This document shows positions 25,752 through 34,919 of a DNA stretch of 51,137 nt, in pieces (position 1 is the first letter of the stretch; every line of letters begins with the position of its first letter). The DNA comes from Bacteroidota bacterium. GTDB lineage: Bacteria > Bacteroidota > Bacteroidia > Bacteroidales > P3. The DNA lies in NCBI GenBank assembly GCA_017860255.1, contig JAFNAR010000019.1, positions 1-51,137 of the forward strand. Direction: 5' to 3'. The notes under the pieces were generated by a model. That model saw nothing but the letters and a program-made list of their open reading frames with translations, did not search any database and was not told the origin of the DNA. Position numbers and translations under genes: made by a program.

Positions 25752-26882
25752 TTAATAATTAAATACTTTTTGGTATACCTCGATAAGCTCTTTTGCTGTA
25801 TTTTCCCAGCTAAAAAGTTTCACTCTTTCTAAGCCATAATTTATTTGTTTTTCTCTAAAGTTTTCATCCTCAATTAATCTTTCAATCATTGTAGAAATTT
25901 CTTCAATATTTAATGGATTAATGAGTATTGCTCCTTCGCCAGCAATTTCAGGAATAGCAGATGTGTTGGATGTTATAATTGGACAACCACAAGCCATTGA
26001 TTCAAGTATTGGTATTCCAAAACTTTCTCTAAGTGAAGTGTAAAGAAAAGCTCTTGCACCAGAATAAATATATGGTAAATCAATATTTGGAATATAGTCG
26101 GGGCAAACTAAATATTGTTTTATATGTTGTATGTTGTTTTTTCCTAAAATATAATCAACATACTCTTGTTTTAAATCTGCAATTAGAAGAGAATAGATTT
26201 TATCCTTTTCAGTTTTTGAAACATAATCGGCATAGGCCAAAATTGTCCTCTCAGTATTCTTTTTGGGGTCGGTGTTGCCTAAGAAGAAAAGGTAATTATC
26301 TGTATTTATATATTTTCTGTAAACATCCTTTGGGATATCCTTAATTTGAAAATGCTTGCTATATCCATTATAAATAGAAATAATTTTATCAGAATCAAGT
26401 TTTAAAAATTCTCTAATTCTATCTCTTTCAAATTTAGATACAGTAATAATTTTCTTTGCCTTAGGAATTATTCTTGGAACGACAAATCTTCTGTAAACTC
26501 TGCCTAATTTCTGATATATAGATTTATTTTTGCTTGTTAATTTCTCTAGAAAAATAATGTCATGAAGAGTAATGATAAGTTTTGAAGAGCAAAAAATTGG
26601 AGCTGTATTACTTGTGCAATGCAAAATGTCGGGTTTAATCTTTTTTATCTCTTTAGCAAGAGCAAATTGTTCCCATCCAAAATATCCCCCAAAAGAACTT
26701 ATCTCAACTATTTTGAAGTTTTCTGTTTCTTTCAAACACTTATCTTCCCCAGGAGCAACAATAACGTAGTATTGATTTGTTTTATCAATTTTCTGGATTT
26801 CTCTTATGGTTTCAAGAGCAACGAAATCCATTCCATGTTTTTTCTTTCTGAAAATTCTTTGCCCTTCAATAGCAATTATCAT
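25752..26882 (-). CDS. Glycosyltransferase family 4 (GT-B)
   Basis: This 376-residue cytosolic or membrane-associated enzyme adds a sugar to a lipid-linked glycan. GT4 features include LFFLGNTDPKKNTERTILAY (donor side), the EX7E-type motif in SLRESFGIPILESMACGCPII and a C-terminal SWENTAKELIEVY helix. The acceptor-side N-terminus has LHDIIFLEKLTSKNK. It overlaps the upstream gene by four bases and is the last gene of the minus-strand polysaccharide operon. Confidence 0.88.
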   Translation of the reverse strand: MIIAIEGQRIFRKKKHGMDFVALETIREIQKIDKTNQYYVIVAPGEDKCLKETENFKIVEISSFGGYFGWEQFALAKEIKKIKPDILHCTSNTAPIFCSSKLIITLHDIIFLEKLTSKNKSIYQKLGRVYRRFVVPRIIPKAKKIITVSKFERDRIREFLKLDSDKIISIYNGYSKHFQIKDIPKDVYRKYINTDNYLFFLGNTDPKKNTERTILAYADYVSKTEKDKIYSLLIADLKQEYVDYILGKNNIQHIKQYLVCPDYIPNIDLPYIYSGARAFLYTSLRESFGIPILESMACGCPIITSNTSAIPEIAGEGAILINPLNIEEISTMIERLIEDENFREKQINYGLERVKLFSWENTAKELIEVYQKVFNY

Positions 26883-28045
26883 TTTACCCCCTTTTTTGTG
26901 TGAATGTATTTTTTGTTTACTCCTTTAATTCTAAGTATATTAAATATCATCACAACAAAAACCAATGGAAGTTTATGGAAGGTTTTCTTAAGTTTTTTAT
27001 CTACAAGAAAATCAGGAATGGCCATTGCAAAAGAATACATCAAAACAATGAAAATAAACCACCACTTAATTGCCCAAACCCAATCAATAAAAAGCAATAT
27101 TACTGCAAGGCTAAAAGAAAAACCCATAACAACAATTCTTGGCAACATCATCCATTGAATTAGTTTGTCAGCATAATCCCAATTTCTGTTCCATATTGCT
27201 TTTGGTAAGTCCTTAATGGATTGACTTAAAATGTCAAACTGAGCTGCTATCCATCTACGTCTTTGATTTGCAAAGGCAGAGCGATTTCTTGTCTTTTCAT
27301 CAAACACAAAAACCCAATTAAGGAAGTCTATGTAAATACCTTGTTTTAATAATAATACTTCCAATTCTTTATCTTCTCCAGCAGTTATTAGATAATGAAC
27401 ATGACTTTTAAACCAATTAAAATCAAAAGCCATTCCAGAACCAATAAGTGCTGAGCTCATACCAATTCTCACATGGCCTCTACGAAAAATGGAGTTATTT
27501 ATTTCTTCACTAACAGCATCCAAAAGAGCCATATCTGTATCTCTATTCTTGGCTACTCTATGAGCTTGAATGGCTTTGTTCCCTGCATAGTAAGCATTAT
27601 TCATTTCAACTAGAAAATCTTCTTTTGCAATGTTATCTGCGTCCATAATAACTATAACTTCATAATCATAGTCTTTTCTATCATTTACTGCTAAATTTAA
27701 AGCCTTTGCCTTGGAGCTGTTCTCATAGTTAGCTTTTATTACTTCTGCACCTAATTCAATTAACTTATTGTCAGTTTCCTCGCTCATATGGTCAGAGATA
27801 ACCAAAACATCGTATAATTCCTTAGGGTAGTCTTGTTTGAGAAACTCTTCAACAGAGTTTATGATAACAATATCTTCTTTGTAGGCAGGGAATAAAACTA
27901 AAAATTTGTGTTTTTTCTTAGCTTGTTTATGTTTTGGCATATTTTCTTTCAATGACATTAAGGCAAAAAAGAATAAATAACCAACAGAAAATGCTGTTAT
28001 GATAAATAAAAAGATTTCTATTATTCTAATTATATTTATAATCAT
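26879..28045 (-). CDS. Membrane glycosyltransferase family 2 with QRRRW motif (possibly processive)
   Basis: This 388-residue protein has an N-terminal membrane segment (about 8-30), a GT2 catalytic domain and two or three C-terminal membrane segments (about 295-365). The domain shows the UDP-sugar and metal motif MDADN, GEDKEL in the acceptor position and NQRRRW, the Q/RxxRW signature. That combination is known from processive synthases such as cellulose, hyaluronan and poly-GlcNAc synthases, though some non-processive GT2 enzymes share it. It overlaps both neighbours by four bases. Its product is unknown. Confidence 0.8.
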   Translation of the reverse strand: MIINIIRIIEIFLFIITAFSVGYLFFFALMSLKENMPKHKQAKKKHKFLVLFPAYKEDIVIINSVEEFLKQDYPKELYDVLVISDHMSEETDNKLIELGAEVIKANYENSSKAKALNLAVNDRKDYDYEVIVIMDADNIAKEDFLVEMNNAYYAGNKAIQAHRVAKNRDTDMALLDAVSEEINNSIFRRGHVRIGMSSALIGSGMAFDFNWFKSHVHYLITAGEDKELEVLLLKQGIYIDFLNWVFVFDEKTRNRSAFANQRRRWIAAQFDILSQSIKDLPKAIWNRNWDYADKLIQWMMLPRIVVMGFSFSLAVILLFIDWVWAIKWWFIFIVLMYSFAMAIPDFLVDKKLKKTFHKLPLVFVVMIFNILRIKGVNKKYIHTKKGVK

Positions 28046-28944
28046 TGCTGTAAGGTTTTATTTTTAATTATTATAAAATCTGTAGCTCCATTAATTATTG
28101 CTTTTGCATATTTGAATTTTCCTCTAAATAAATATTTTAATATATGCATTGGGTTTGCAATAAATAACTGATACATAATGGAAATATTCCTTCTATTACT
28201 TTCAATATTTCTCCATGTGAATAGAAGTCTGTTTCTTGTGTGGTAATATGTTTTTTTTGAACTATCCTTACTTGTTGAACGGCTTTCTTTATGATATACA
28301 ATAAATTTTGGTTCATACCAAAGTTCATATCCTTTCCTTTTAATCATTTCACACCAGTCCATTTCTTCATAGTATAAAAAGTAAATTTCTGGCATTTTGC
28401 CTACTTTTTCAATAATCTCTTTTTTGATAATCATTGCAGCTCCATGAATATAAGGAGTTATCTCTGCTTTATTGTATTCTCCATCGTCAGGTTTACTATA
28501 TCCAATTATACTATTTCTAATTGTGTATTTTGAAAATGGAGTAAAACCTGCAAATTGAATAGTATTGAAAGGTTCGTGAAAAAGAATTTTAGGACTTAAT
28601 CCACCAATCTTATCACTACTTTCTAATCTGTCTATAAGGTATTTAATATTATCTTCTAAAATATAGGTATCATTGTTTATAAAAAAAAAGTATTTGCCTT
28701 TTGCTATATCAACTCCCAAATTATTACCTCCTGCAAAACCCAGATTTTTTTCACTTTTAATAAAGTGAACATCATCAAAAAGGTCTTTTAATGGAGTAAT
28801 TTCATCTTTTCTTGAACCATTATCAACAACAATTATTTCATAGCTAATGCTCTTAATTGTATTTTTAATGCTTGTAATAAGTTCAATAGTGTCTCCAAGT
28901 CCATTATAATTTACAGTTATAAAAGAAATAATTATATCATTCAT
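28042..28944 (-). CDS. Glycosyltransferase family 2, rhamnosyltransferase-like
   Basis: This 300-residue GT-A enzyme has VNYNGLGDTIELITSIKN at its N-terminus, the nucleotide-binding VVDNGS, the metal site in FFINNDTYI and the acceptor region YEEMDWCEMIKRKGYELWYEPKFIVYH. These are typical of WcaA/RfbN-like rhamnosyltransferases, but sugar specificity is not readable. It overlaps the downstream GT2 gene by four bases and follows the polymerase gene by 33. Confidence 0.87.
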   Translation of the reverse strand: MNDIIISFITVNYNGLGDTIELITSIKNTIKSISYEIIVVDNGSRKDEITPLKDLFDDVHFIKSEKNLGFAGGNNLGVDIAKGKYFFFINNDTYILEDNIKYLIDRLESSDKIGGLSPKILFHEPFNTIQFAGFTPFSKYTIRNSIIGYSKPDDGEYNKAEITPYIHGAAMIIKKEIIEKVGKMPEIYFLYYEEMDWCEMIKRKGYELWYEPKFIVYHKESRSTSKDSSKKTYYHTRNRLLFTWRNIESNRRNISIMYQLFIANPMHILKYLFRGKFKYAKAIINGATDFIIIKNKTLQQ

Positions 28945-28977
28945 AAATTCAGTTCGTTTAATAGTTATTTTATATAA

Positions 28978-30459
28978 CTAATTTATTATTTCTTTTACGC
29001 TATTATTTAACTTTTGTTCCTTTTCCTTAATTTCCTTATCAAAATAAGGTGAAATAGTAATTAACGCCAAGCTAATATATACAATAAATCCATTAGGAAA
29101 TTGAGTAAAAGCTTCATTTGCATAAGCTGATACCATTATTCCTGCAACTCCTCCATATAATCCCATCATATATTGTCGCAATTCTTTATTCTTGAGTTTA
29201 AAAATAATGATGAGTGCACAATATGTTAAAATAAATAATAATAATCCTATATATAAACATAATCCAACAATTCCTGTTTCTATCCAAACTAAAACTAGCC
29301 AAGAATCAGTTGGAATTTCAGATAATTTAGTATAATAACCATATCTTTGAGATCTACCTGCGCTTAAACCTATACCAATTCCAAAAGGTTTATCAACCAT
29401 ATAAGTTTTCATCTTAGCTTGGTTCTCTTTTCTTAATAAATAAGAAGCATCTTCATTCGGATTAAAAGCAGTTCTTGCTCTTCTAATTGTGCTGTTTCCT
29501 TGTCCAATATAAGTGTATTTAAAAAAAACAAAAATAAAAACAAGAAATGTTCCAAAGATTAAAACTGTTTTAATTCTTTTGCTTAATGCAAGATAAGATG
29601 CAATACCAATAAATGGGATAACCATTGCTACTCTTGTACCAGACTGGAACATTGAGTATAGAGCAATTAAAGAAACAATAATATAATAAATTTTGTATTT
29701 AAGATTAATCTTTCCAAAAGCAGAAATTAAAAAAACAACAAAAGAAAATGCCATAGAACAACCAAAAGTGGCTGCATCATTAAAAAATGAAAAATATCTT
29801 ATTCCAGAATATATTATATGAGTTCTTGCTCCTCCATCAACATATAACCACCGTTTTTCTGCTAAATCAAAACCATAATTCTTTTGAATATATACTTTAA
29901 TAAAAGCAATAATAGTAAGAATCGACCATATAAATAAAACTACTTTGAATTTTTTGTAGTCATTAATTACAATAATCGATAATATATATATAACAATAAA
30001 ATATAAACTCATCCCTCTTGCTCCAGTTAACCAAGCTTGAGAAGAAACTGATTGAGGATTAAATAACTCCAAGATACAATACATTACCCATATTAGTATC
30101 GAAAATGCAATTGGATTATTTATCCTTTTTAAATTATATTTTGTTTTTGGATTAATACTATTTATAATCAAAGAAGAAATTACAATAATAATTATAAAGT
30201 CCATTGATATTCCACCTTTTAAAACAGGAATATAGCGAGTTAATCCCATAATAAAATAATTGAATATAAATAATGAAATAAATATCCAATATGGAGAGGA
30301 TGCAATAAAAAGTGAGGAAGCTATTATTAAAGGAATAAGTCCAATTGCTAAAGATAAGGCCCAATGTATTTTAATTCCAGCAAATAGTATAATTAATACG
30401 CTTATTATTAAAAATACTAATTGTAAAATTCTTGGTATTGAGTATCCAAATATCTTCAC
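28978..30459 (-). CDS. Wzy/O-antigen-ligase family membrane protein
   Basis: This 493-residue protein has about twelve hydrophobic segments and a large loop (about 310-395) with SYLLRKENQAKMKTYMVDKPFGIGIG, the layout of the Wzy_C domain. It is either the polymerase that links repeat units at the outer face of the inner membrane or an O-antigen-type ligase. With Wzz and Wzx genes present, polymerase is more likely. It overlaps the Wzz-like gene by one base. Confidence 0.82.
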   Translation of the reverse strand: MKIFGYSIPRILQLVFLIISVLIILFAGIKIHWALSLAIGLIPLIIASSLFIASSPYWIFISLFIFNYFIMGLTRYIPVLKGGISMDFIIIIVISSLIINSINPKTKYNLKRINNPIAFSILIWVMYCILELFNPQSVSSQAWLTGARGMSLYFIVIYILSIIVINDYKKFKVVLFIWSILTIIAFIKVYIQKNYGFDLAEKRWLYVDGGARTHIIYSGIRYFSFFNDAATFGCSMAFSFVVFLISAFGKINLKYKIYYIIVSLIALYSMFQSGTRVAMVIPFIGIASYLALSKRIKTVLIFGTFLVFIFVFFKYTYIGQGNSTIRRARTAFNPNEDASYLLRKENQAKMKTYMVDKPFGIGIGLSAGRSQRYGYYTKLSEIPTDSWLVLVWIETGIVGLCLYIGLLLFILTYCALIIIFKLKNKELRQYMMGLYGGVAGIMVSAYANEAFTQFPNGFIVYISLALITISPYFDKEIKEKEQKLNNSVKEIIN

Positions 30460-32609
30460 TATTTTGTTTTAAAATCTAATTGAATAATATTATATATCAA
30501 TTTTCTAATCCAAGAATAAGGGGGTAGAAGTCCAGTAAATGCTTCAGTTGCATCAATACTGGTTTTGTTTAGATATACATAAAGATTTTCTTTTCCACAT
30601 TGTTTTTCCAATCTTTCAAAAAGCAATTGGTCATTATCTTTCCATGCCTTAGAAGCTAAGCCAATAAAAAGATTAATTTTAGAAGCTTTAAGTATATTAA
30701 TTGGAATATTCGATTCAATTAAAGAAGGATGTTCTATAATAATATATTTTTCATCTTCAATATTACAAAAATCATTTATAGAATTAGAAAGTAGATAATT
30801 ACTATCCTCATGATTATAATCTTTATGATAGGAGATTAATTTAGCTTTAATATTTTTTTCATTGAATATATTTAGTAGGTTCTCTGCAATAAAGCTTTTA
30901 CCTTCTCCTTTTTCATTACTGATGATATTAATAATATTTATATTCTTGTTTGAAGATAGATCATTTACAATTGAATTAAAAAGATACTGTTTAGATTTAT
31001 CTAAAATTTCTTTTTCGTGTCTTCTGTATTTTCTTTTTGGAGAATCAGGGAATGCCCCAATTACTTCTTTCCCAATTAAGAATTGAGCTTTAATTTTGTT
31101 TTTGAGTGTCCTGTCTAAAAGTTCGAGGATAATAAAATAGGATAGAATAAAAATAAAAGTTCCTAATAAAACTCCCAAAATTATCATCACTCTTTTTGAT
31201 GGATTCGAATTAAGAGGGTACATTGGAGGATTTATTACCTTTATTGAAGATGAAGTCATTTGTAAATTTTTTCTTCTTAATAGTGCTGAATTCAAGTTAT
31301 GCAATATGTTTAAATAAGTACTTTCTAAAAAGCTAATTTCTCTTTCTTTTCTTTTGAGAGTTGACCCAACAGGAGCGAAGATTGAATATTCATTATCAAT
31401 TTCTGATCTCCGTTTTTCTAAAACTTTTATTTCTGCATCAGCCTTTGTATTTTTCATTAATTCAGTAAACCACTCATTAATTATATTTTGAGAGGAAATA
31501 CCTTCCTTTGTGTATCTATCATTTGAATATGAATTTAAAAACTGACTAACTTCTTTTTCTTTATTATTAATTTCTCTTTTACGTTTTTCTAATTGATTTT
31601 TATATTTATCAGTAGTATCTCGATGGTTTATTTCAATAAATGCAATTTCATCTCTTAAGTTAGATATTTCATTAAGTTTTTGAATAAATATTGAATTGTT
31701 TTTAATGGATTTAAGATTAATATCCATTCTTTTTTCAATTTCATTTAAAGCTGCCTTTGAACTATTGTAATCCATTTGAAGCCTTAAAAATTCTAAATTA
31801 TATTCTCTATCTTGAAAAGCTATTTGATTTGTTTGCTCAGAAAAGTTAATAATTTTTTTGTCAACATAATAATCAGTAAGAGAATCTTCATTATTTTTTA
31901 GCATTGATCCAACTCTTGCCAATTCAGATTGAAAATACTGTATAACGCTATCAGTTTCTCCAAAGCGAAGTAATTGATACTCATTTTTAAACTCATCTAT
32001 TAGTATTCTTACTGTATTATAAGCTATACCTGGGTCATCTTTTTCATAAGAAATCTCTAACATATCACTATTCCCTATCCTTTTAACTTCAATTTTATTT
32101 AAAGCATCATAACAATAATGTTGATGATTCCAATTAAATAATCCATAAACAAAATTTCTTGGACTAGCTTGACTATATACTCTTAAGTTTTTAACAGTCT
32201 TTTCAATTGAATTTTTATCTATTAATAGCCTAACTTCTTTAGGTGTTCTGTTAAAAATTTCAATATAATTATTTTTATATATTGTAGTATTATCTTTAGT
32301 AGAGTCACCATAAATCATATTTTCAGCATATAAATTATAGGAAACTCTTTCTAAAGTGGATTTAGATTTAATGATGTTCATTAAATTATCCATTGCAGTA
32401 TTGACTGTTTCAGAATTTACAGAAATATTAGCTTCTGATTCAATAGAATAGCCTGATGCAAATCCTGTAAATATTGTTGTTGAAACTTTAAATATTTTAG
32501 GCAAATTATTTGTAAAAATAATAGCAATAATAGATGCAATTAGAGGAAAAAAAACTAAATACCATTTTCTTTTAAAGATTACTCTTAATATGTATTTAAA
32601 TATCTTCAT
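30459..32609 (-). CDS. Wzz/PCP polysaccharide co-polymerase with degenerate BY-kinase domain
   Basis: This 716-residue inner-membrane protein probably controls chain length and export. Layout: an N-terminal membrane helix (about 15-35), a long periplasmic part with coiled coils (about 180-420), a second membrane helix near residues 472-495, and a cytoplasmic ATPase-like domain (about 555-716). Walker A is recognisable as NEKGEGKSF near residue 568. The Walker A' Asp is not evident in the following strand (KLISYHKDYN), the usual Walker B hhhhDxPP reads YIIIEHPS, and there is no C-terminal Tyr cluster. It therefore looks like a PCP-2a protein whose kinase is inactive. Confidence 0.85.
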   Translation of the reverse strand: MKIFKYILRVIFKRKWYLVFFPLIASIIAIIFTNNLPKIFKVSTTIFTGFASGYSIESEANISVNSETVNTAMDNLMNIIKSKSTLERVSYNLYAENMIYGDSTKDNTTIYKNNYIEIFNRTPKEVRLLIDKNSIEKTVKNLRVYSQASPRNFVYGLFNWNHQHYCYDALNKIEVKRIGNSDMLEISYEKDDPGIAYNTVRILIDEFKNEYQLLRFGETDSVIQYFQSELARVGSMLKNNEDSLTDYYVDKKIINFSEQTNQIAFQDREYNLEFLRLQMDYNSSKAALNEIEKRMDINLKSIKNNSIFIQKLNEISNLRDEIAFIEINHRDTTDKYKNQLEKRKREINNKEKEVSQFLNSYSNDRYTKEGISSQNIINEWFTELMKNTKADAEIKVLEKRRSEIDNEYSIFAPVGSTLKRKEREISFLESTYLNILHNLNSALLRRKNLQMTSSSIKVINPPMYPLNSNPSKRVMIILGVLLGTFIFILSYFIILELLDRTLKNKIKAQFLIGKEVIGAFPDSPKRKYRRHEKEILDKSKQYLFNSIVNDLSSNKNINIINIISNEKGEGKSFIAENLLNIFNEKNIKAKLISYHKDYNHEDSNYLLSNSINDFCNIEDEKYIIIEHPSLIESNIPINILKASKINLFIGLASKAWKDNDQLLFERLEKQCGKENLYVYLNKTSIDATEAFTGLLPPYSWIRKLIYNIIQLDFKTK

Positions 32610-32611
32610 TT

Positions 32612-33370
32612 TTATAAGTATTTTAGGATTTGGAATTTATAGTTACATAAAACTTCAAGCTTCATAAGTGCAATTACAACTTCAGATCTTGCTTTTTCAA
32701 AATCTGATATAGCAACAGATTCAGAATGTTTTGCAACACTTAATTCATCAATGTTAATTACACCATTTATAAAATCATTTTGACTAATTTTAGCTTTTAA
32801 TTCGGCATATTTTTTGGCTTCGGATTTAATCTTATATGAAGTTAATTGTTCGTTTGCTTTATTATATAATTCAATAATTAAAAATTTTTGTTCATTAAGA
32901 CTTATTTCTTTTTCTGATTTTATTTGATTTAATCTATATTTTTCTTTTTTTATTTTATTTCCATTATCTATTAAATCTCCAAAAGGTATTGAAAGAGAAA
33001 CTCCTATATGATATAAATGTTGAGCATTTTGTGCTGTTTGATAATAGGCAGGTATTAGATAGCCTTGAACTAATGATTCTGCTCCTTGATATCCATATTG
33101 ATAAGATGATGAAAAACGTAAGTAGTTTATCCATTCTCTTTTTTTTGACTTTAATATTGATTCTTGTTCTAATACTCTATAATCCTGAACTTTGATATTA
33201 GGATTATTTCCTAATGAAGAGAACAAACTATCAATAGGAGGTAAAATTAGATTTGAGAAATCTTCTGTTAAGATATTGATATCTGCTGAATCCTGAGAAA
33301 ATGCATTATTCAAATTAGTAAAACCAATTAAAAATAATATTAACCAAATAATTATTTTATTCTTTCTCAT
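32612..33370 (-). CDS. Short TolC-like outer-membrane or periplasmic protein
   Basis: This 252-residue exported protein has a signal sequence ending near NAFSQ (residue 26). The mature part has a strand-rich stretch (SSYQYGYQGAESLVQGYLIPAYYQTAQNAQHLYHIGVSLSIPFGD) followed by long helices (about 145-240), the arrangement of one half of a TolC-family protein. TolC proteins are normally about 430-480 residues with two such halves, so this is either a half-length member or a degenerate one. It sits between the Wzz-like gene (2 bases away) and the sugar transferase, where a Wza export gene would often be found. Confidence 0.62.
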   Translation of the reverse strand: MRKNKIIIWLILFLIGFTNLNNAFSQDSADINILTEDFSNLILPPIDSLFSSLGNNPNIKVQDYRVLEQESILKSKKREWINYLRFSSSYQYGYQGAESLVQGYLIPAYYQTAQNAQHLYHIGVSLSIPFGDLIDNGNKIKKEKYRLNQIKSEKEISLNEQKFLIIELYNKANEQLTSYKIKSEAKKYAELKAKISQNDFINGVINIDELSVAKHSESVAISDFEKARSEVVIALMKLEVLCNYKFQILKYL

Positions 33371-33385
33371 TTACTTTCTCGTATT

Positions 33386-34255
33386 TTATACATCCCCTTT
33401 TTGAATAAATGCAGTGAAGGTTCTGAAAATTATTTTTATATCTAACCAAAAATTAAACTCTCTTGCGTATTTTACATCAAGTTGTTTCCTTTCTTCTGCT
33501 GATAATTTTCCAGAATCTCCTCTTTTTTCAATTTGCCAAAGTCCTGTAAGCCCTGCTGGAGCAAGAAAACGTTCTATATATTCATCATTAGTTAAAAGCT
33601 CTGCTTCATAAAGAGGTAGTGGTCTATTTCCTACAACTGACATATCTCCTTTAAGAATATTAATTAGTTGTGGTAATTCATCTATACTGTATCTTCTTAT
33701 AAACCTGCCAACTTTAGTGATTCGTGGATCACCTTCGAGCTTTTTGAAACTATTTCTTTTTATGCTATTCTGAAAAATTGCAAAATCATTAGCAACAACA
33801 GTAAAATCATCGCCAAACAATAAGTTATCATCTTTTATCTCTTCATTATTGATAATTACATTCTCGTCATTAAAAATTGTATTGTCATCAATTAATGTAT
33901 TTTCATTTATAAGAATTCCCTTATCTGAAACTTTGATATTATGAAATTCTATTTCTCTTTCTTCTTCGTTTTCTATTTCGTATTGGTTTAATTCTGCAAA
34001 CTCTTTTAATCTTTTATCTGCATCCATATACATTGAGCGGAATTTGATAAAATTAAATATTTTAAAATTACTTCCTGCTCTTTTTTGACAATAGCAAATC
34101 TTTCCTCTATCTTCAATATAAATAGCAATTGAAACAATAATAAATATTGGACTTAAAATTATAATTGCAAACAATGAGAAAAAAATATCAAAAATTCTTT
34201 TCCAAAGAGGGAGTTTAAATAAATCAATGCTATTATTTCGTTTTGATGAGGTCAT
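33386..34255 (-). CDS. Polyprenyl-phosphate sugar-1-phosphate transferase with an Asn/Asp-rich insert
   Basis: This 289-residue bacterial sugar transferase should start synthesis of the repeat unit on undecaprenyl phosphate. It has one N-terminal membrane helix (about 23-46) and the family motifs LWKRIFDI, FIKFRSMYMDAD, GDPRITKVGRFIRRYSIDELPQLINILKGDMSVVGNRP and GLTGLWQ. It lacks the four extra membrane helices of WbaP/WcaJ. Residues 91-172 form an insert where the family is known to vary; here it is rich in Asn, Asp, Glu and Ile and nearly repetitive at 112-150. The start overlaps the response-regulator gene by four bases. Confidence 0.9.
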   Translation of the reverse strand: MTSSKRNNSIDLFKLPLWKRIFDIFFSLFAIIILSPIFIIVSIAIYIEDRGKICYCQKRAGSNFKIFNFIKFRSMYMDADKRLKEFAELNQYEIENEEEREIEFHNIKVSDKGILINENTLIDDNTIFNDENVIINNEEIKDDNLLFGDDFTVVANDFAIFQNSIKRNSFKKLEGDPRITKVGRFIRRYSIDELPQLINILKGDMSVVGNRPLPLYEAELLTNDEYIERFLAPAGLTGLWQIEKRGDSGKLSAEERKQLDVKYAREFNFWLDIKIIFRTFTAFIQKGDV

Positions 34256-34611
34256 AATAGTTTTTTTACTCTTAGATTTAATTCAACTGGATTAAATGGT
34301 TTTACTATATAATCGATAGCTCCCATTTCTAGAAGTCTTATTTTCTCAGTAGTACTATCATTGCTTGAAAGGATGATTACTTTAATATCTCTATACAGAT
34401 GATTTTGTTTTATATACTTTAAAAATTCTTCTCCACTCATAATAGGCATATTAAGGTCTGTGATAATTAAATCTGGTATATTCCCTTGATCTAGCCATAC
34501 TATACCTTTTTGTGGATTGTCGAACCAAACTATTTCATTTTCTTTCCCAATATACATAGAAAGAATTTTTGCAATTGCTTCTTTATCATCGAGTATGAGA
34601 ATTTTTTTCAT
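34252..34611 (-). CDS. Single-domain response regulator (REC only)
   Basis: This 119-residue protein is a receiver domain alone. D52 in LIITDLNMPIMSG is the phospho-acceptor, with the acidic pair in ILILDDKEA, the switch Ser/Thr in VIILSSNDS and K in IVKPFNP. No output domain follows, so it must act by protein contact or as a phosphate relay. It is the first gene of the minus-strand polysaccharide operon and overlaps the sugar-transferase gene by four bases (ATGA), so the two are made together. Confidence 0.92.
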   Translation of the reverse strand: MKKILILDDKEAIAKILSMYIGKENEIVWFDNPQKGIVWLDQGNIPDLIITDLNMPIMSGEEFLKYIKQNHLYRDIKVIILSSNDSTTEKIRLLEMGAIDYIVKPFNPVELNLRVKKLL

Positions 34612-34655
34612 AGAATGTTTCTTGTTGAATTTAATATATTAAGGTTTATTTCAAG

Positions 34656-34663
34656 CAAAAATA
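34656..34663 (-). promoter_or_regulatory. -7-like box of the minus-strand polysaccharide operon
   Basis: The minus strand reads TATTTTTG, matching TAnnTTTG, about 45 bases before the response-regulator start. No clear -33 element is visible. Confidence 0.35.
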
Positions 34664-34852
34664 CAAAAAAAAATATAATTAATTATGATTGTTGTTGAAT
34701 ATTTATTTATTATTCCCTTGTATTTTAGGGATGTATATAGTAAGTAGCTGTAAAATAATAATATAGCAATAATTTATGTGTTGGTTACATACTTTTAATT
34801 GTCAATCATTTTTCGATAAAATTATTTCAGTTATAAAATGAACTTTATAAAA

Positions 34853-34887
34853 AAAAGTGCAATCAATAAATTATAGACTGCACTTTT
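34853..34887 (-). terminator. Intrinsic terminator of the LruC-type lipoprotein gene
   Basis: AAAAGTGCA (34853-34861) pairs with TGCACTTTT (34879-34887); on the minus strand a run of T follows the stem. It lies just after the stop at 34920. Confidence 0.75.
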
Positions 34888-34919
34888 CTAAAATAATTGG
34901 AGGTTGAAATTATTTATTA

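Larger units (their letters stand above)
34612..34919. other. Intergenic region with operon promoter box and terminator
   Basis: There is no gene here. It contains a -7-like box for the minus-strand polysaccharide operon at 34656-34663 and the terminator of the LruC-type lipoprotein gene at 34853-34887. The rest is AT-rich and shows nothing else I can support. Confidence 0.6.
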
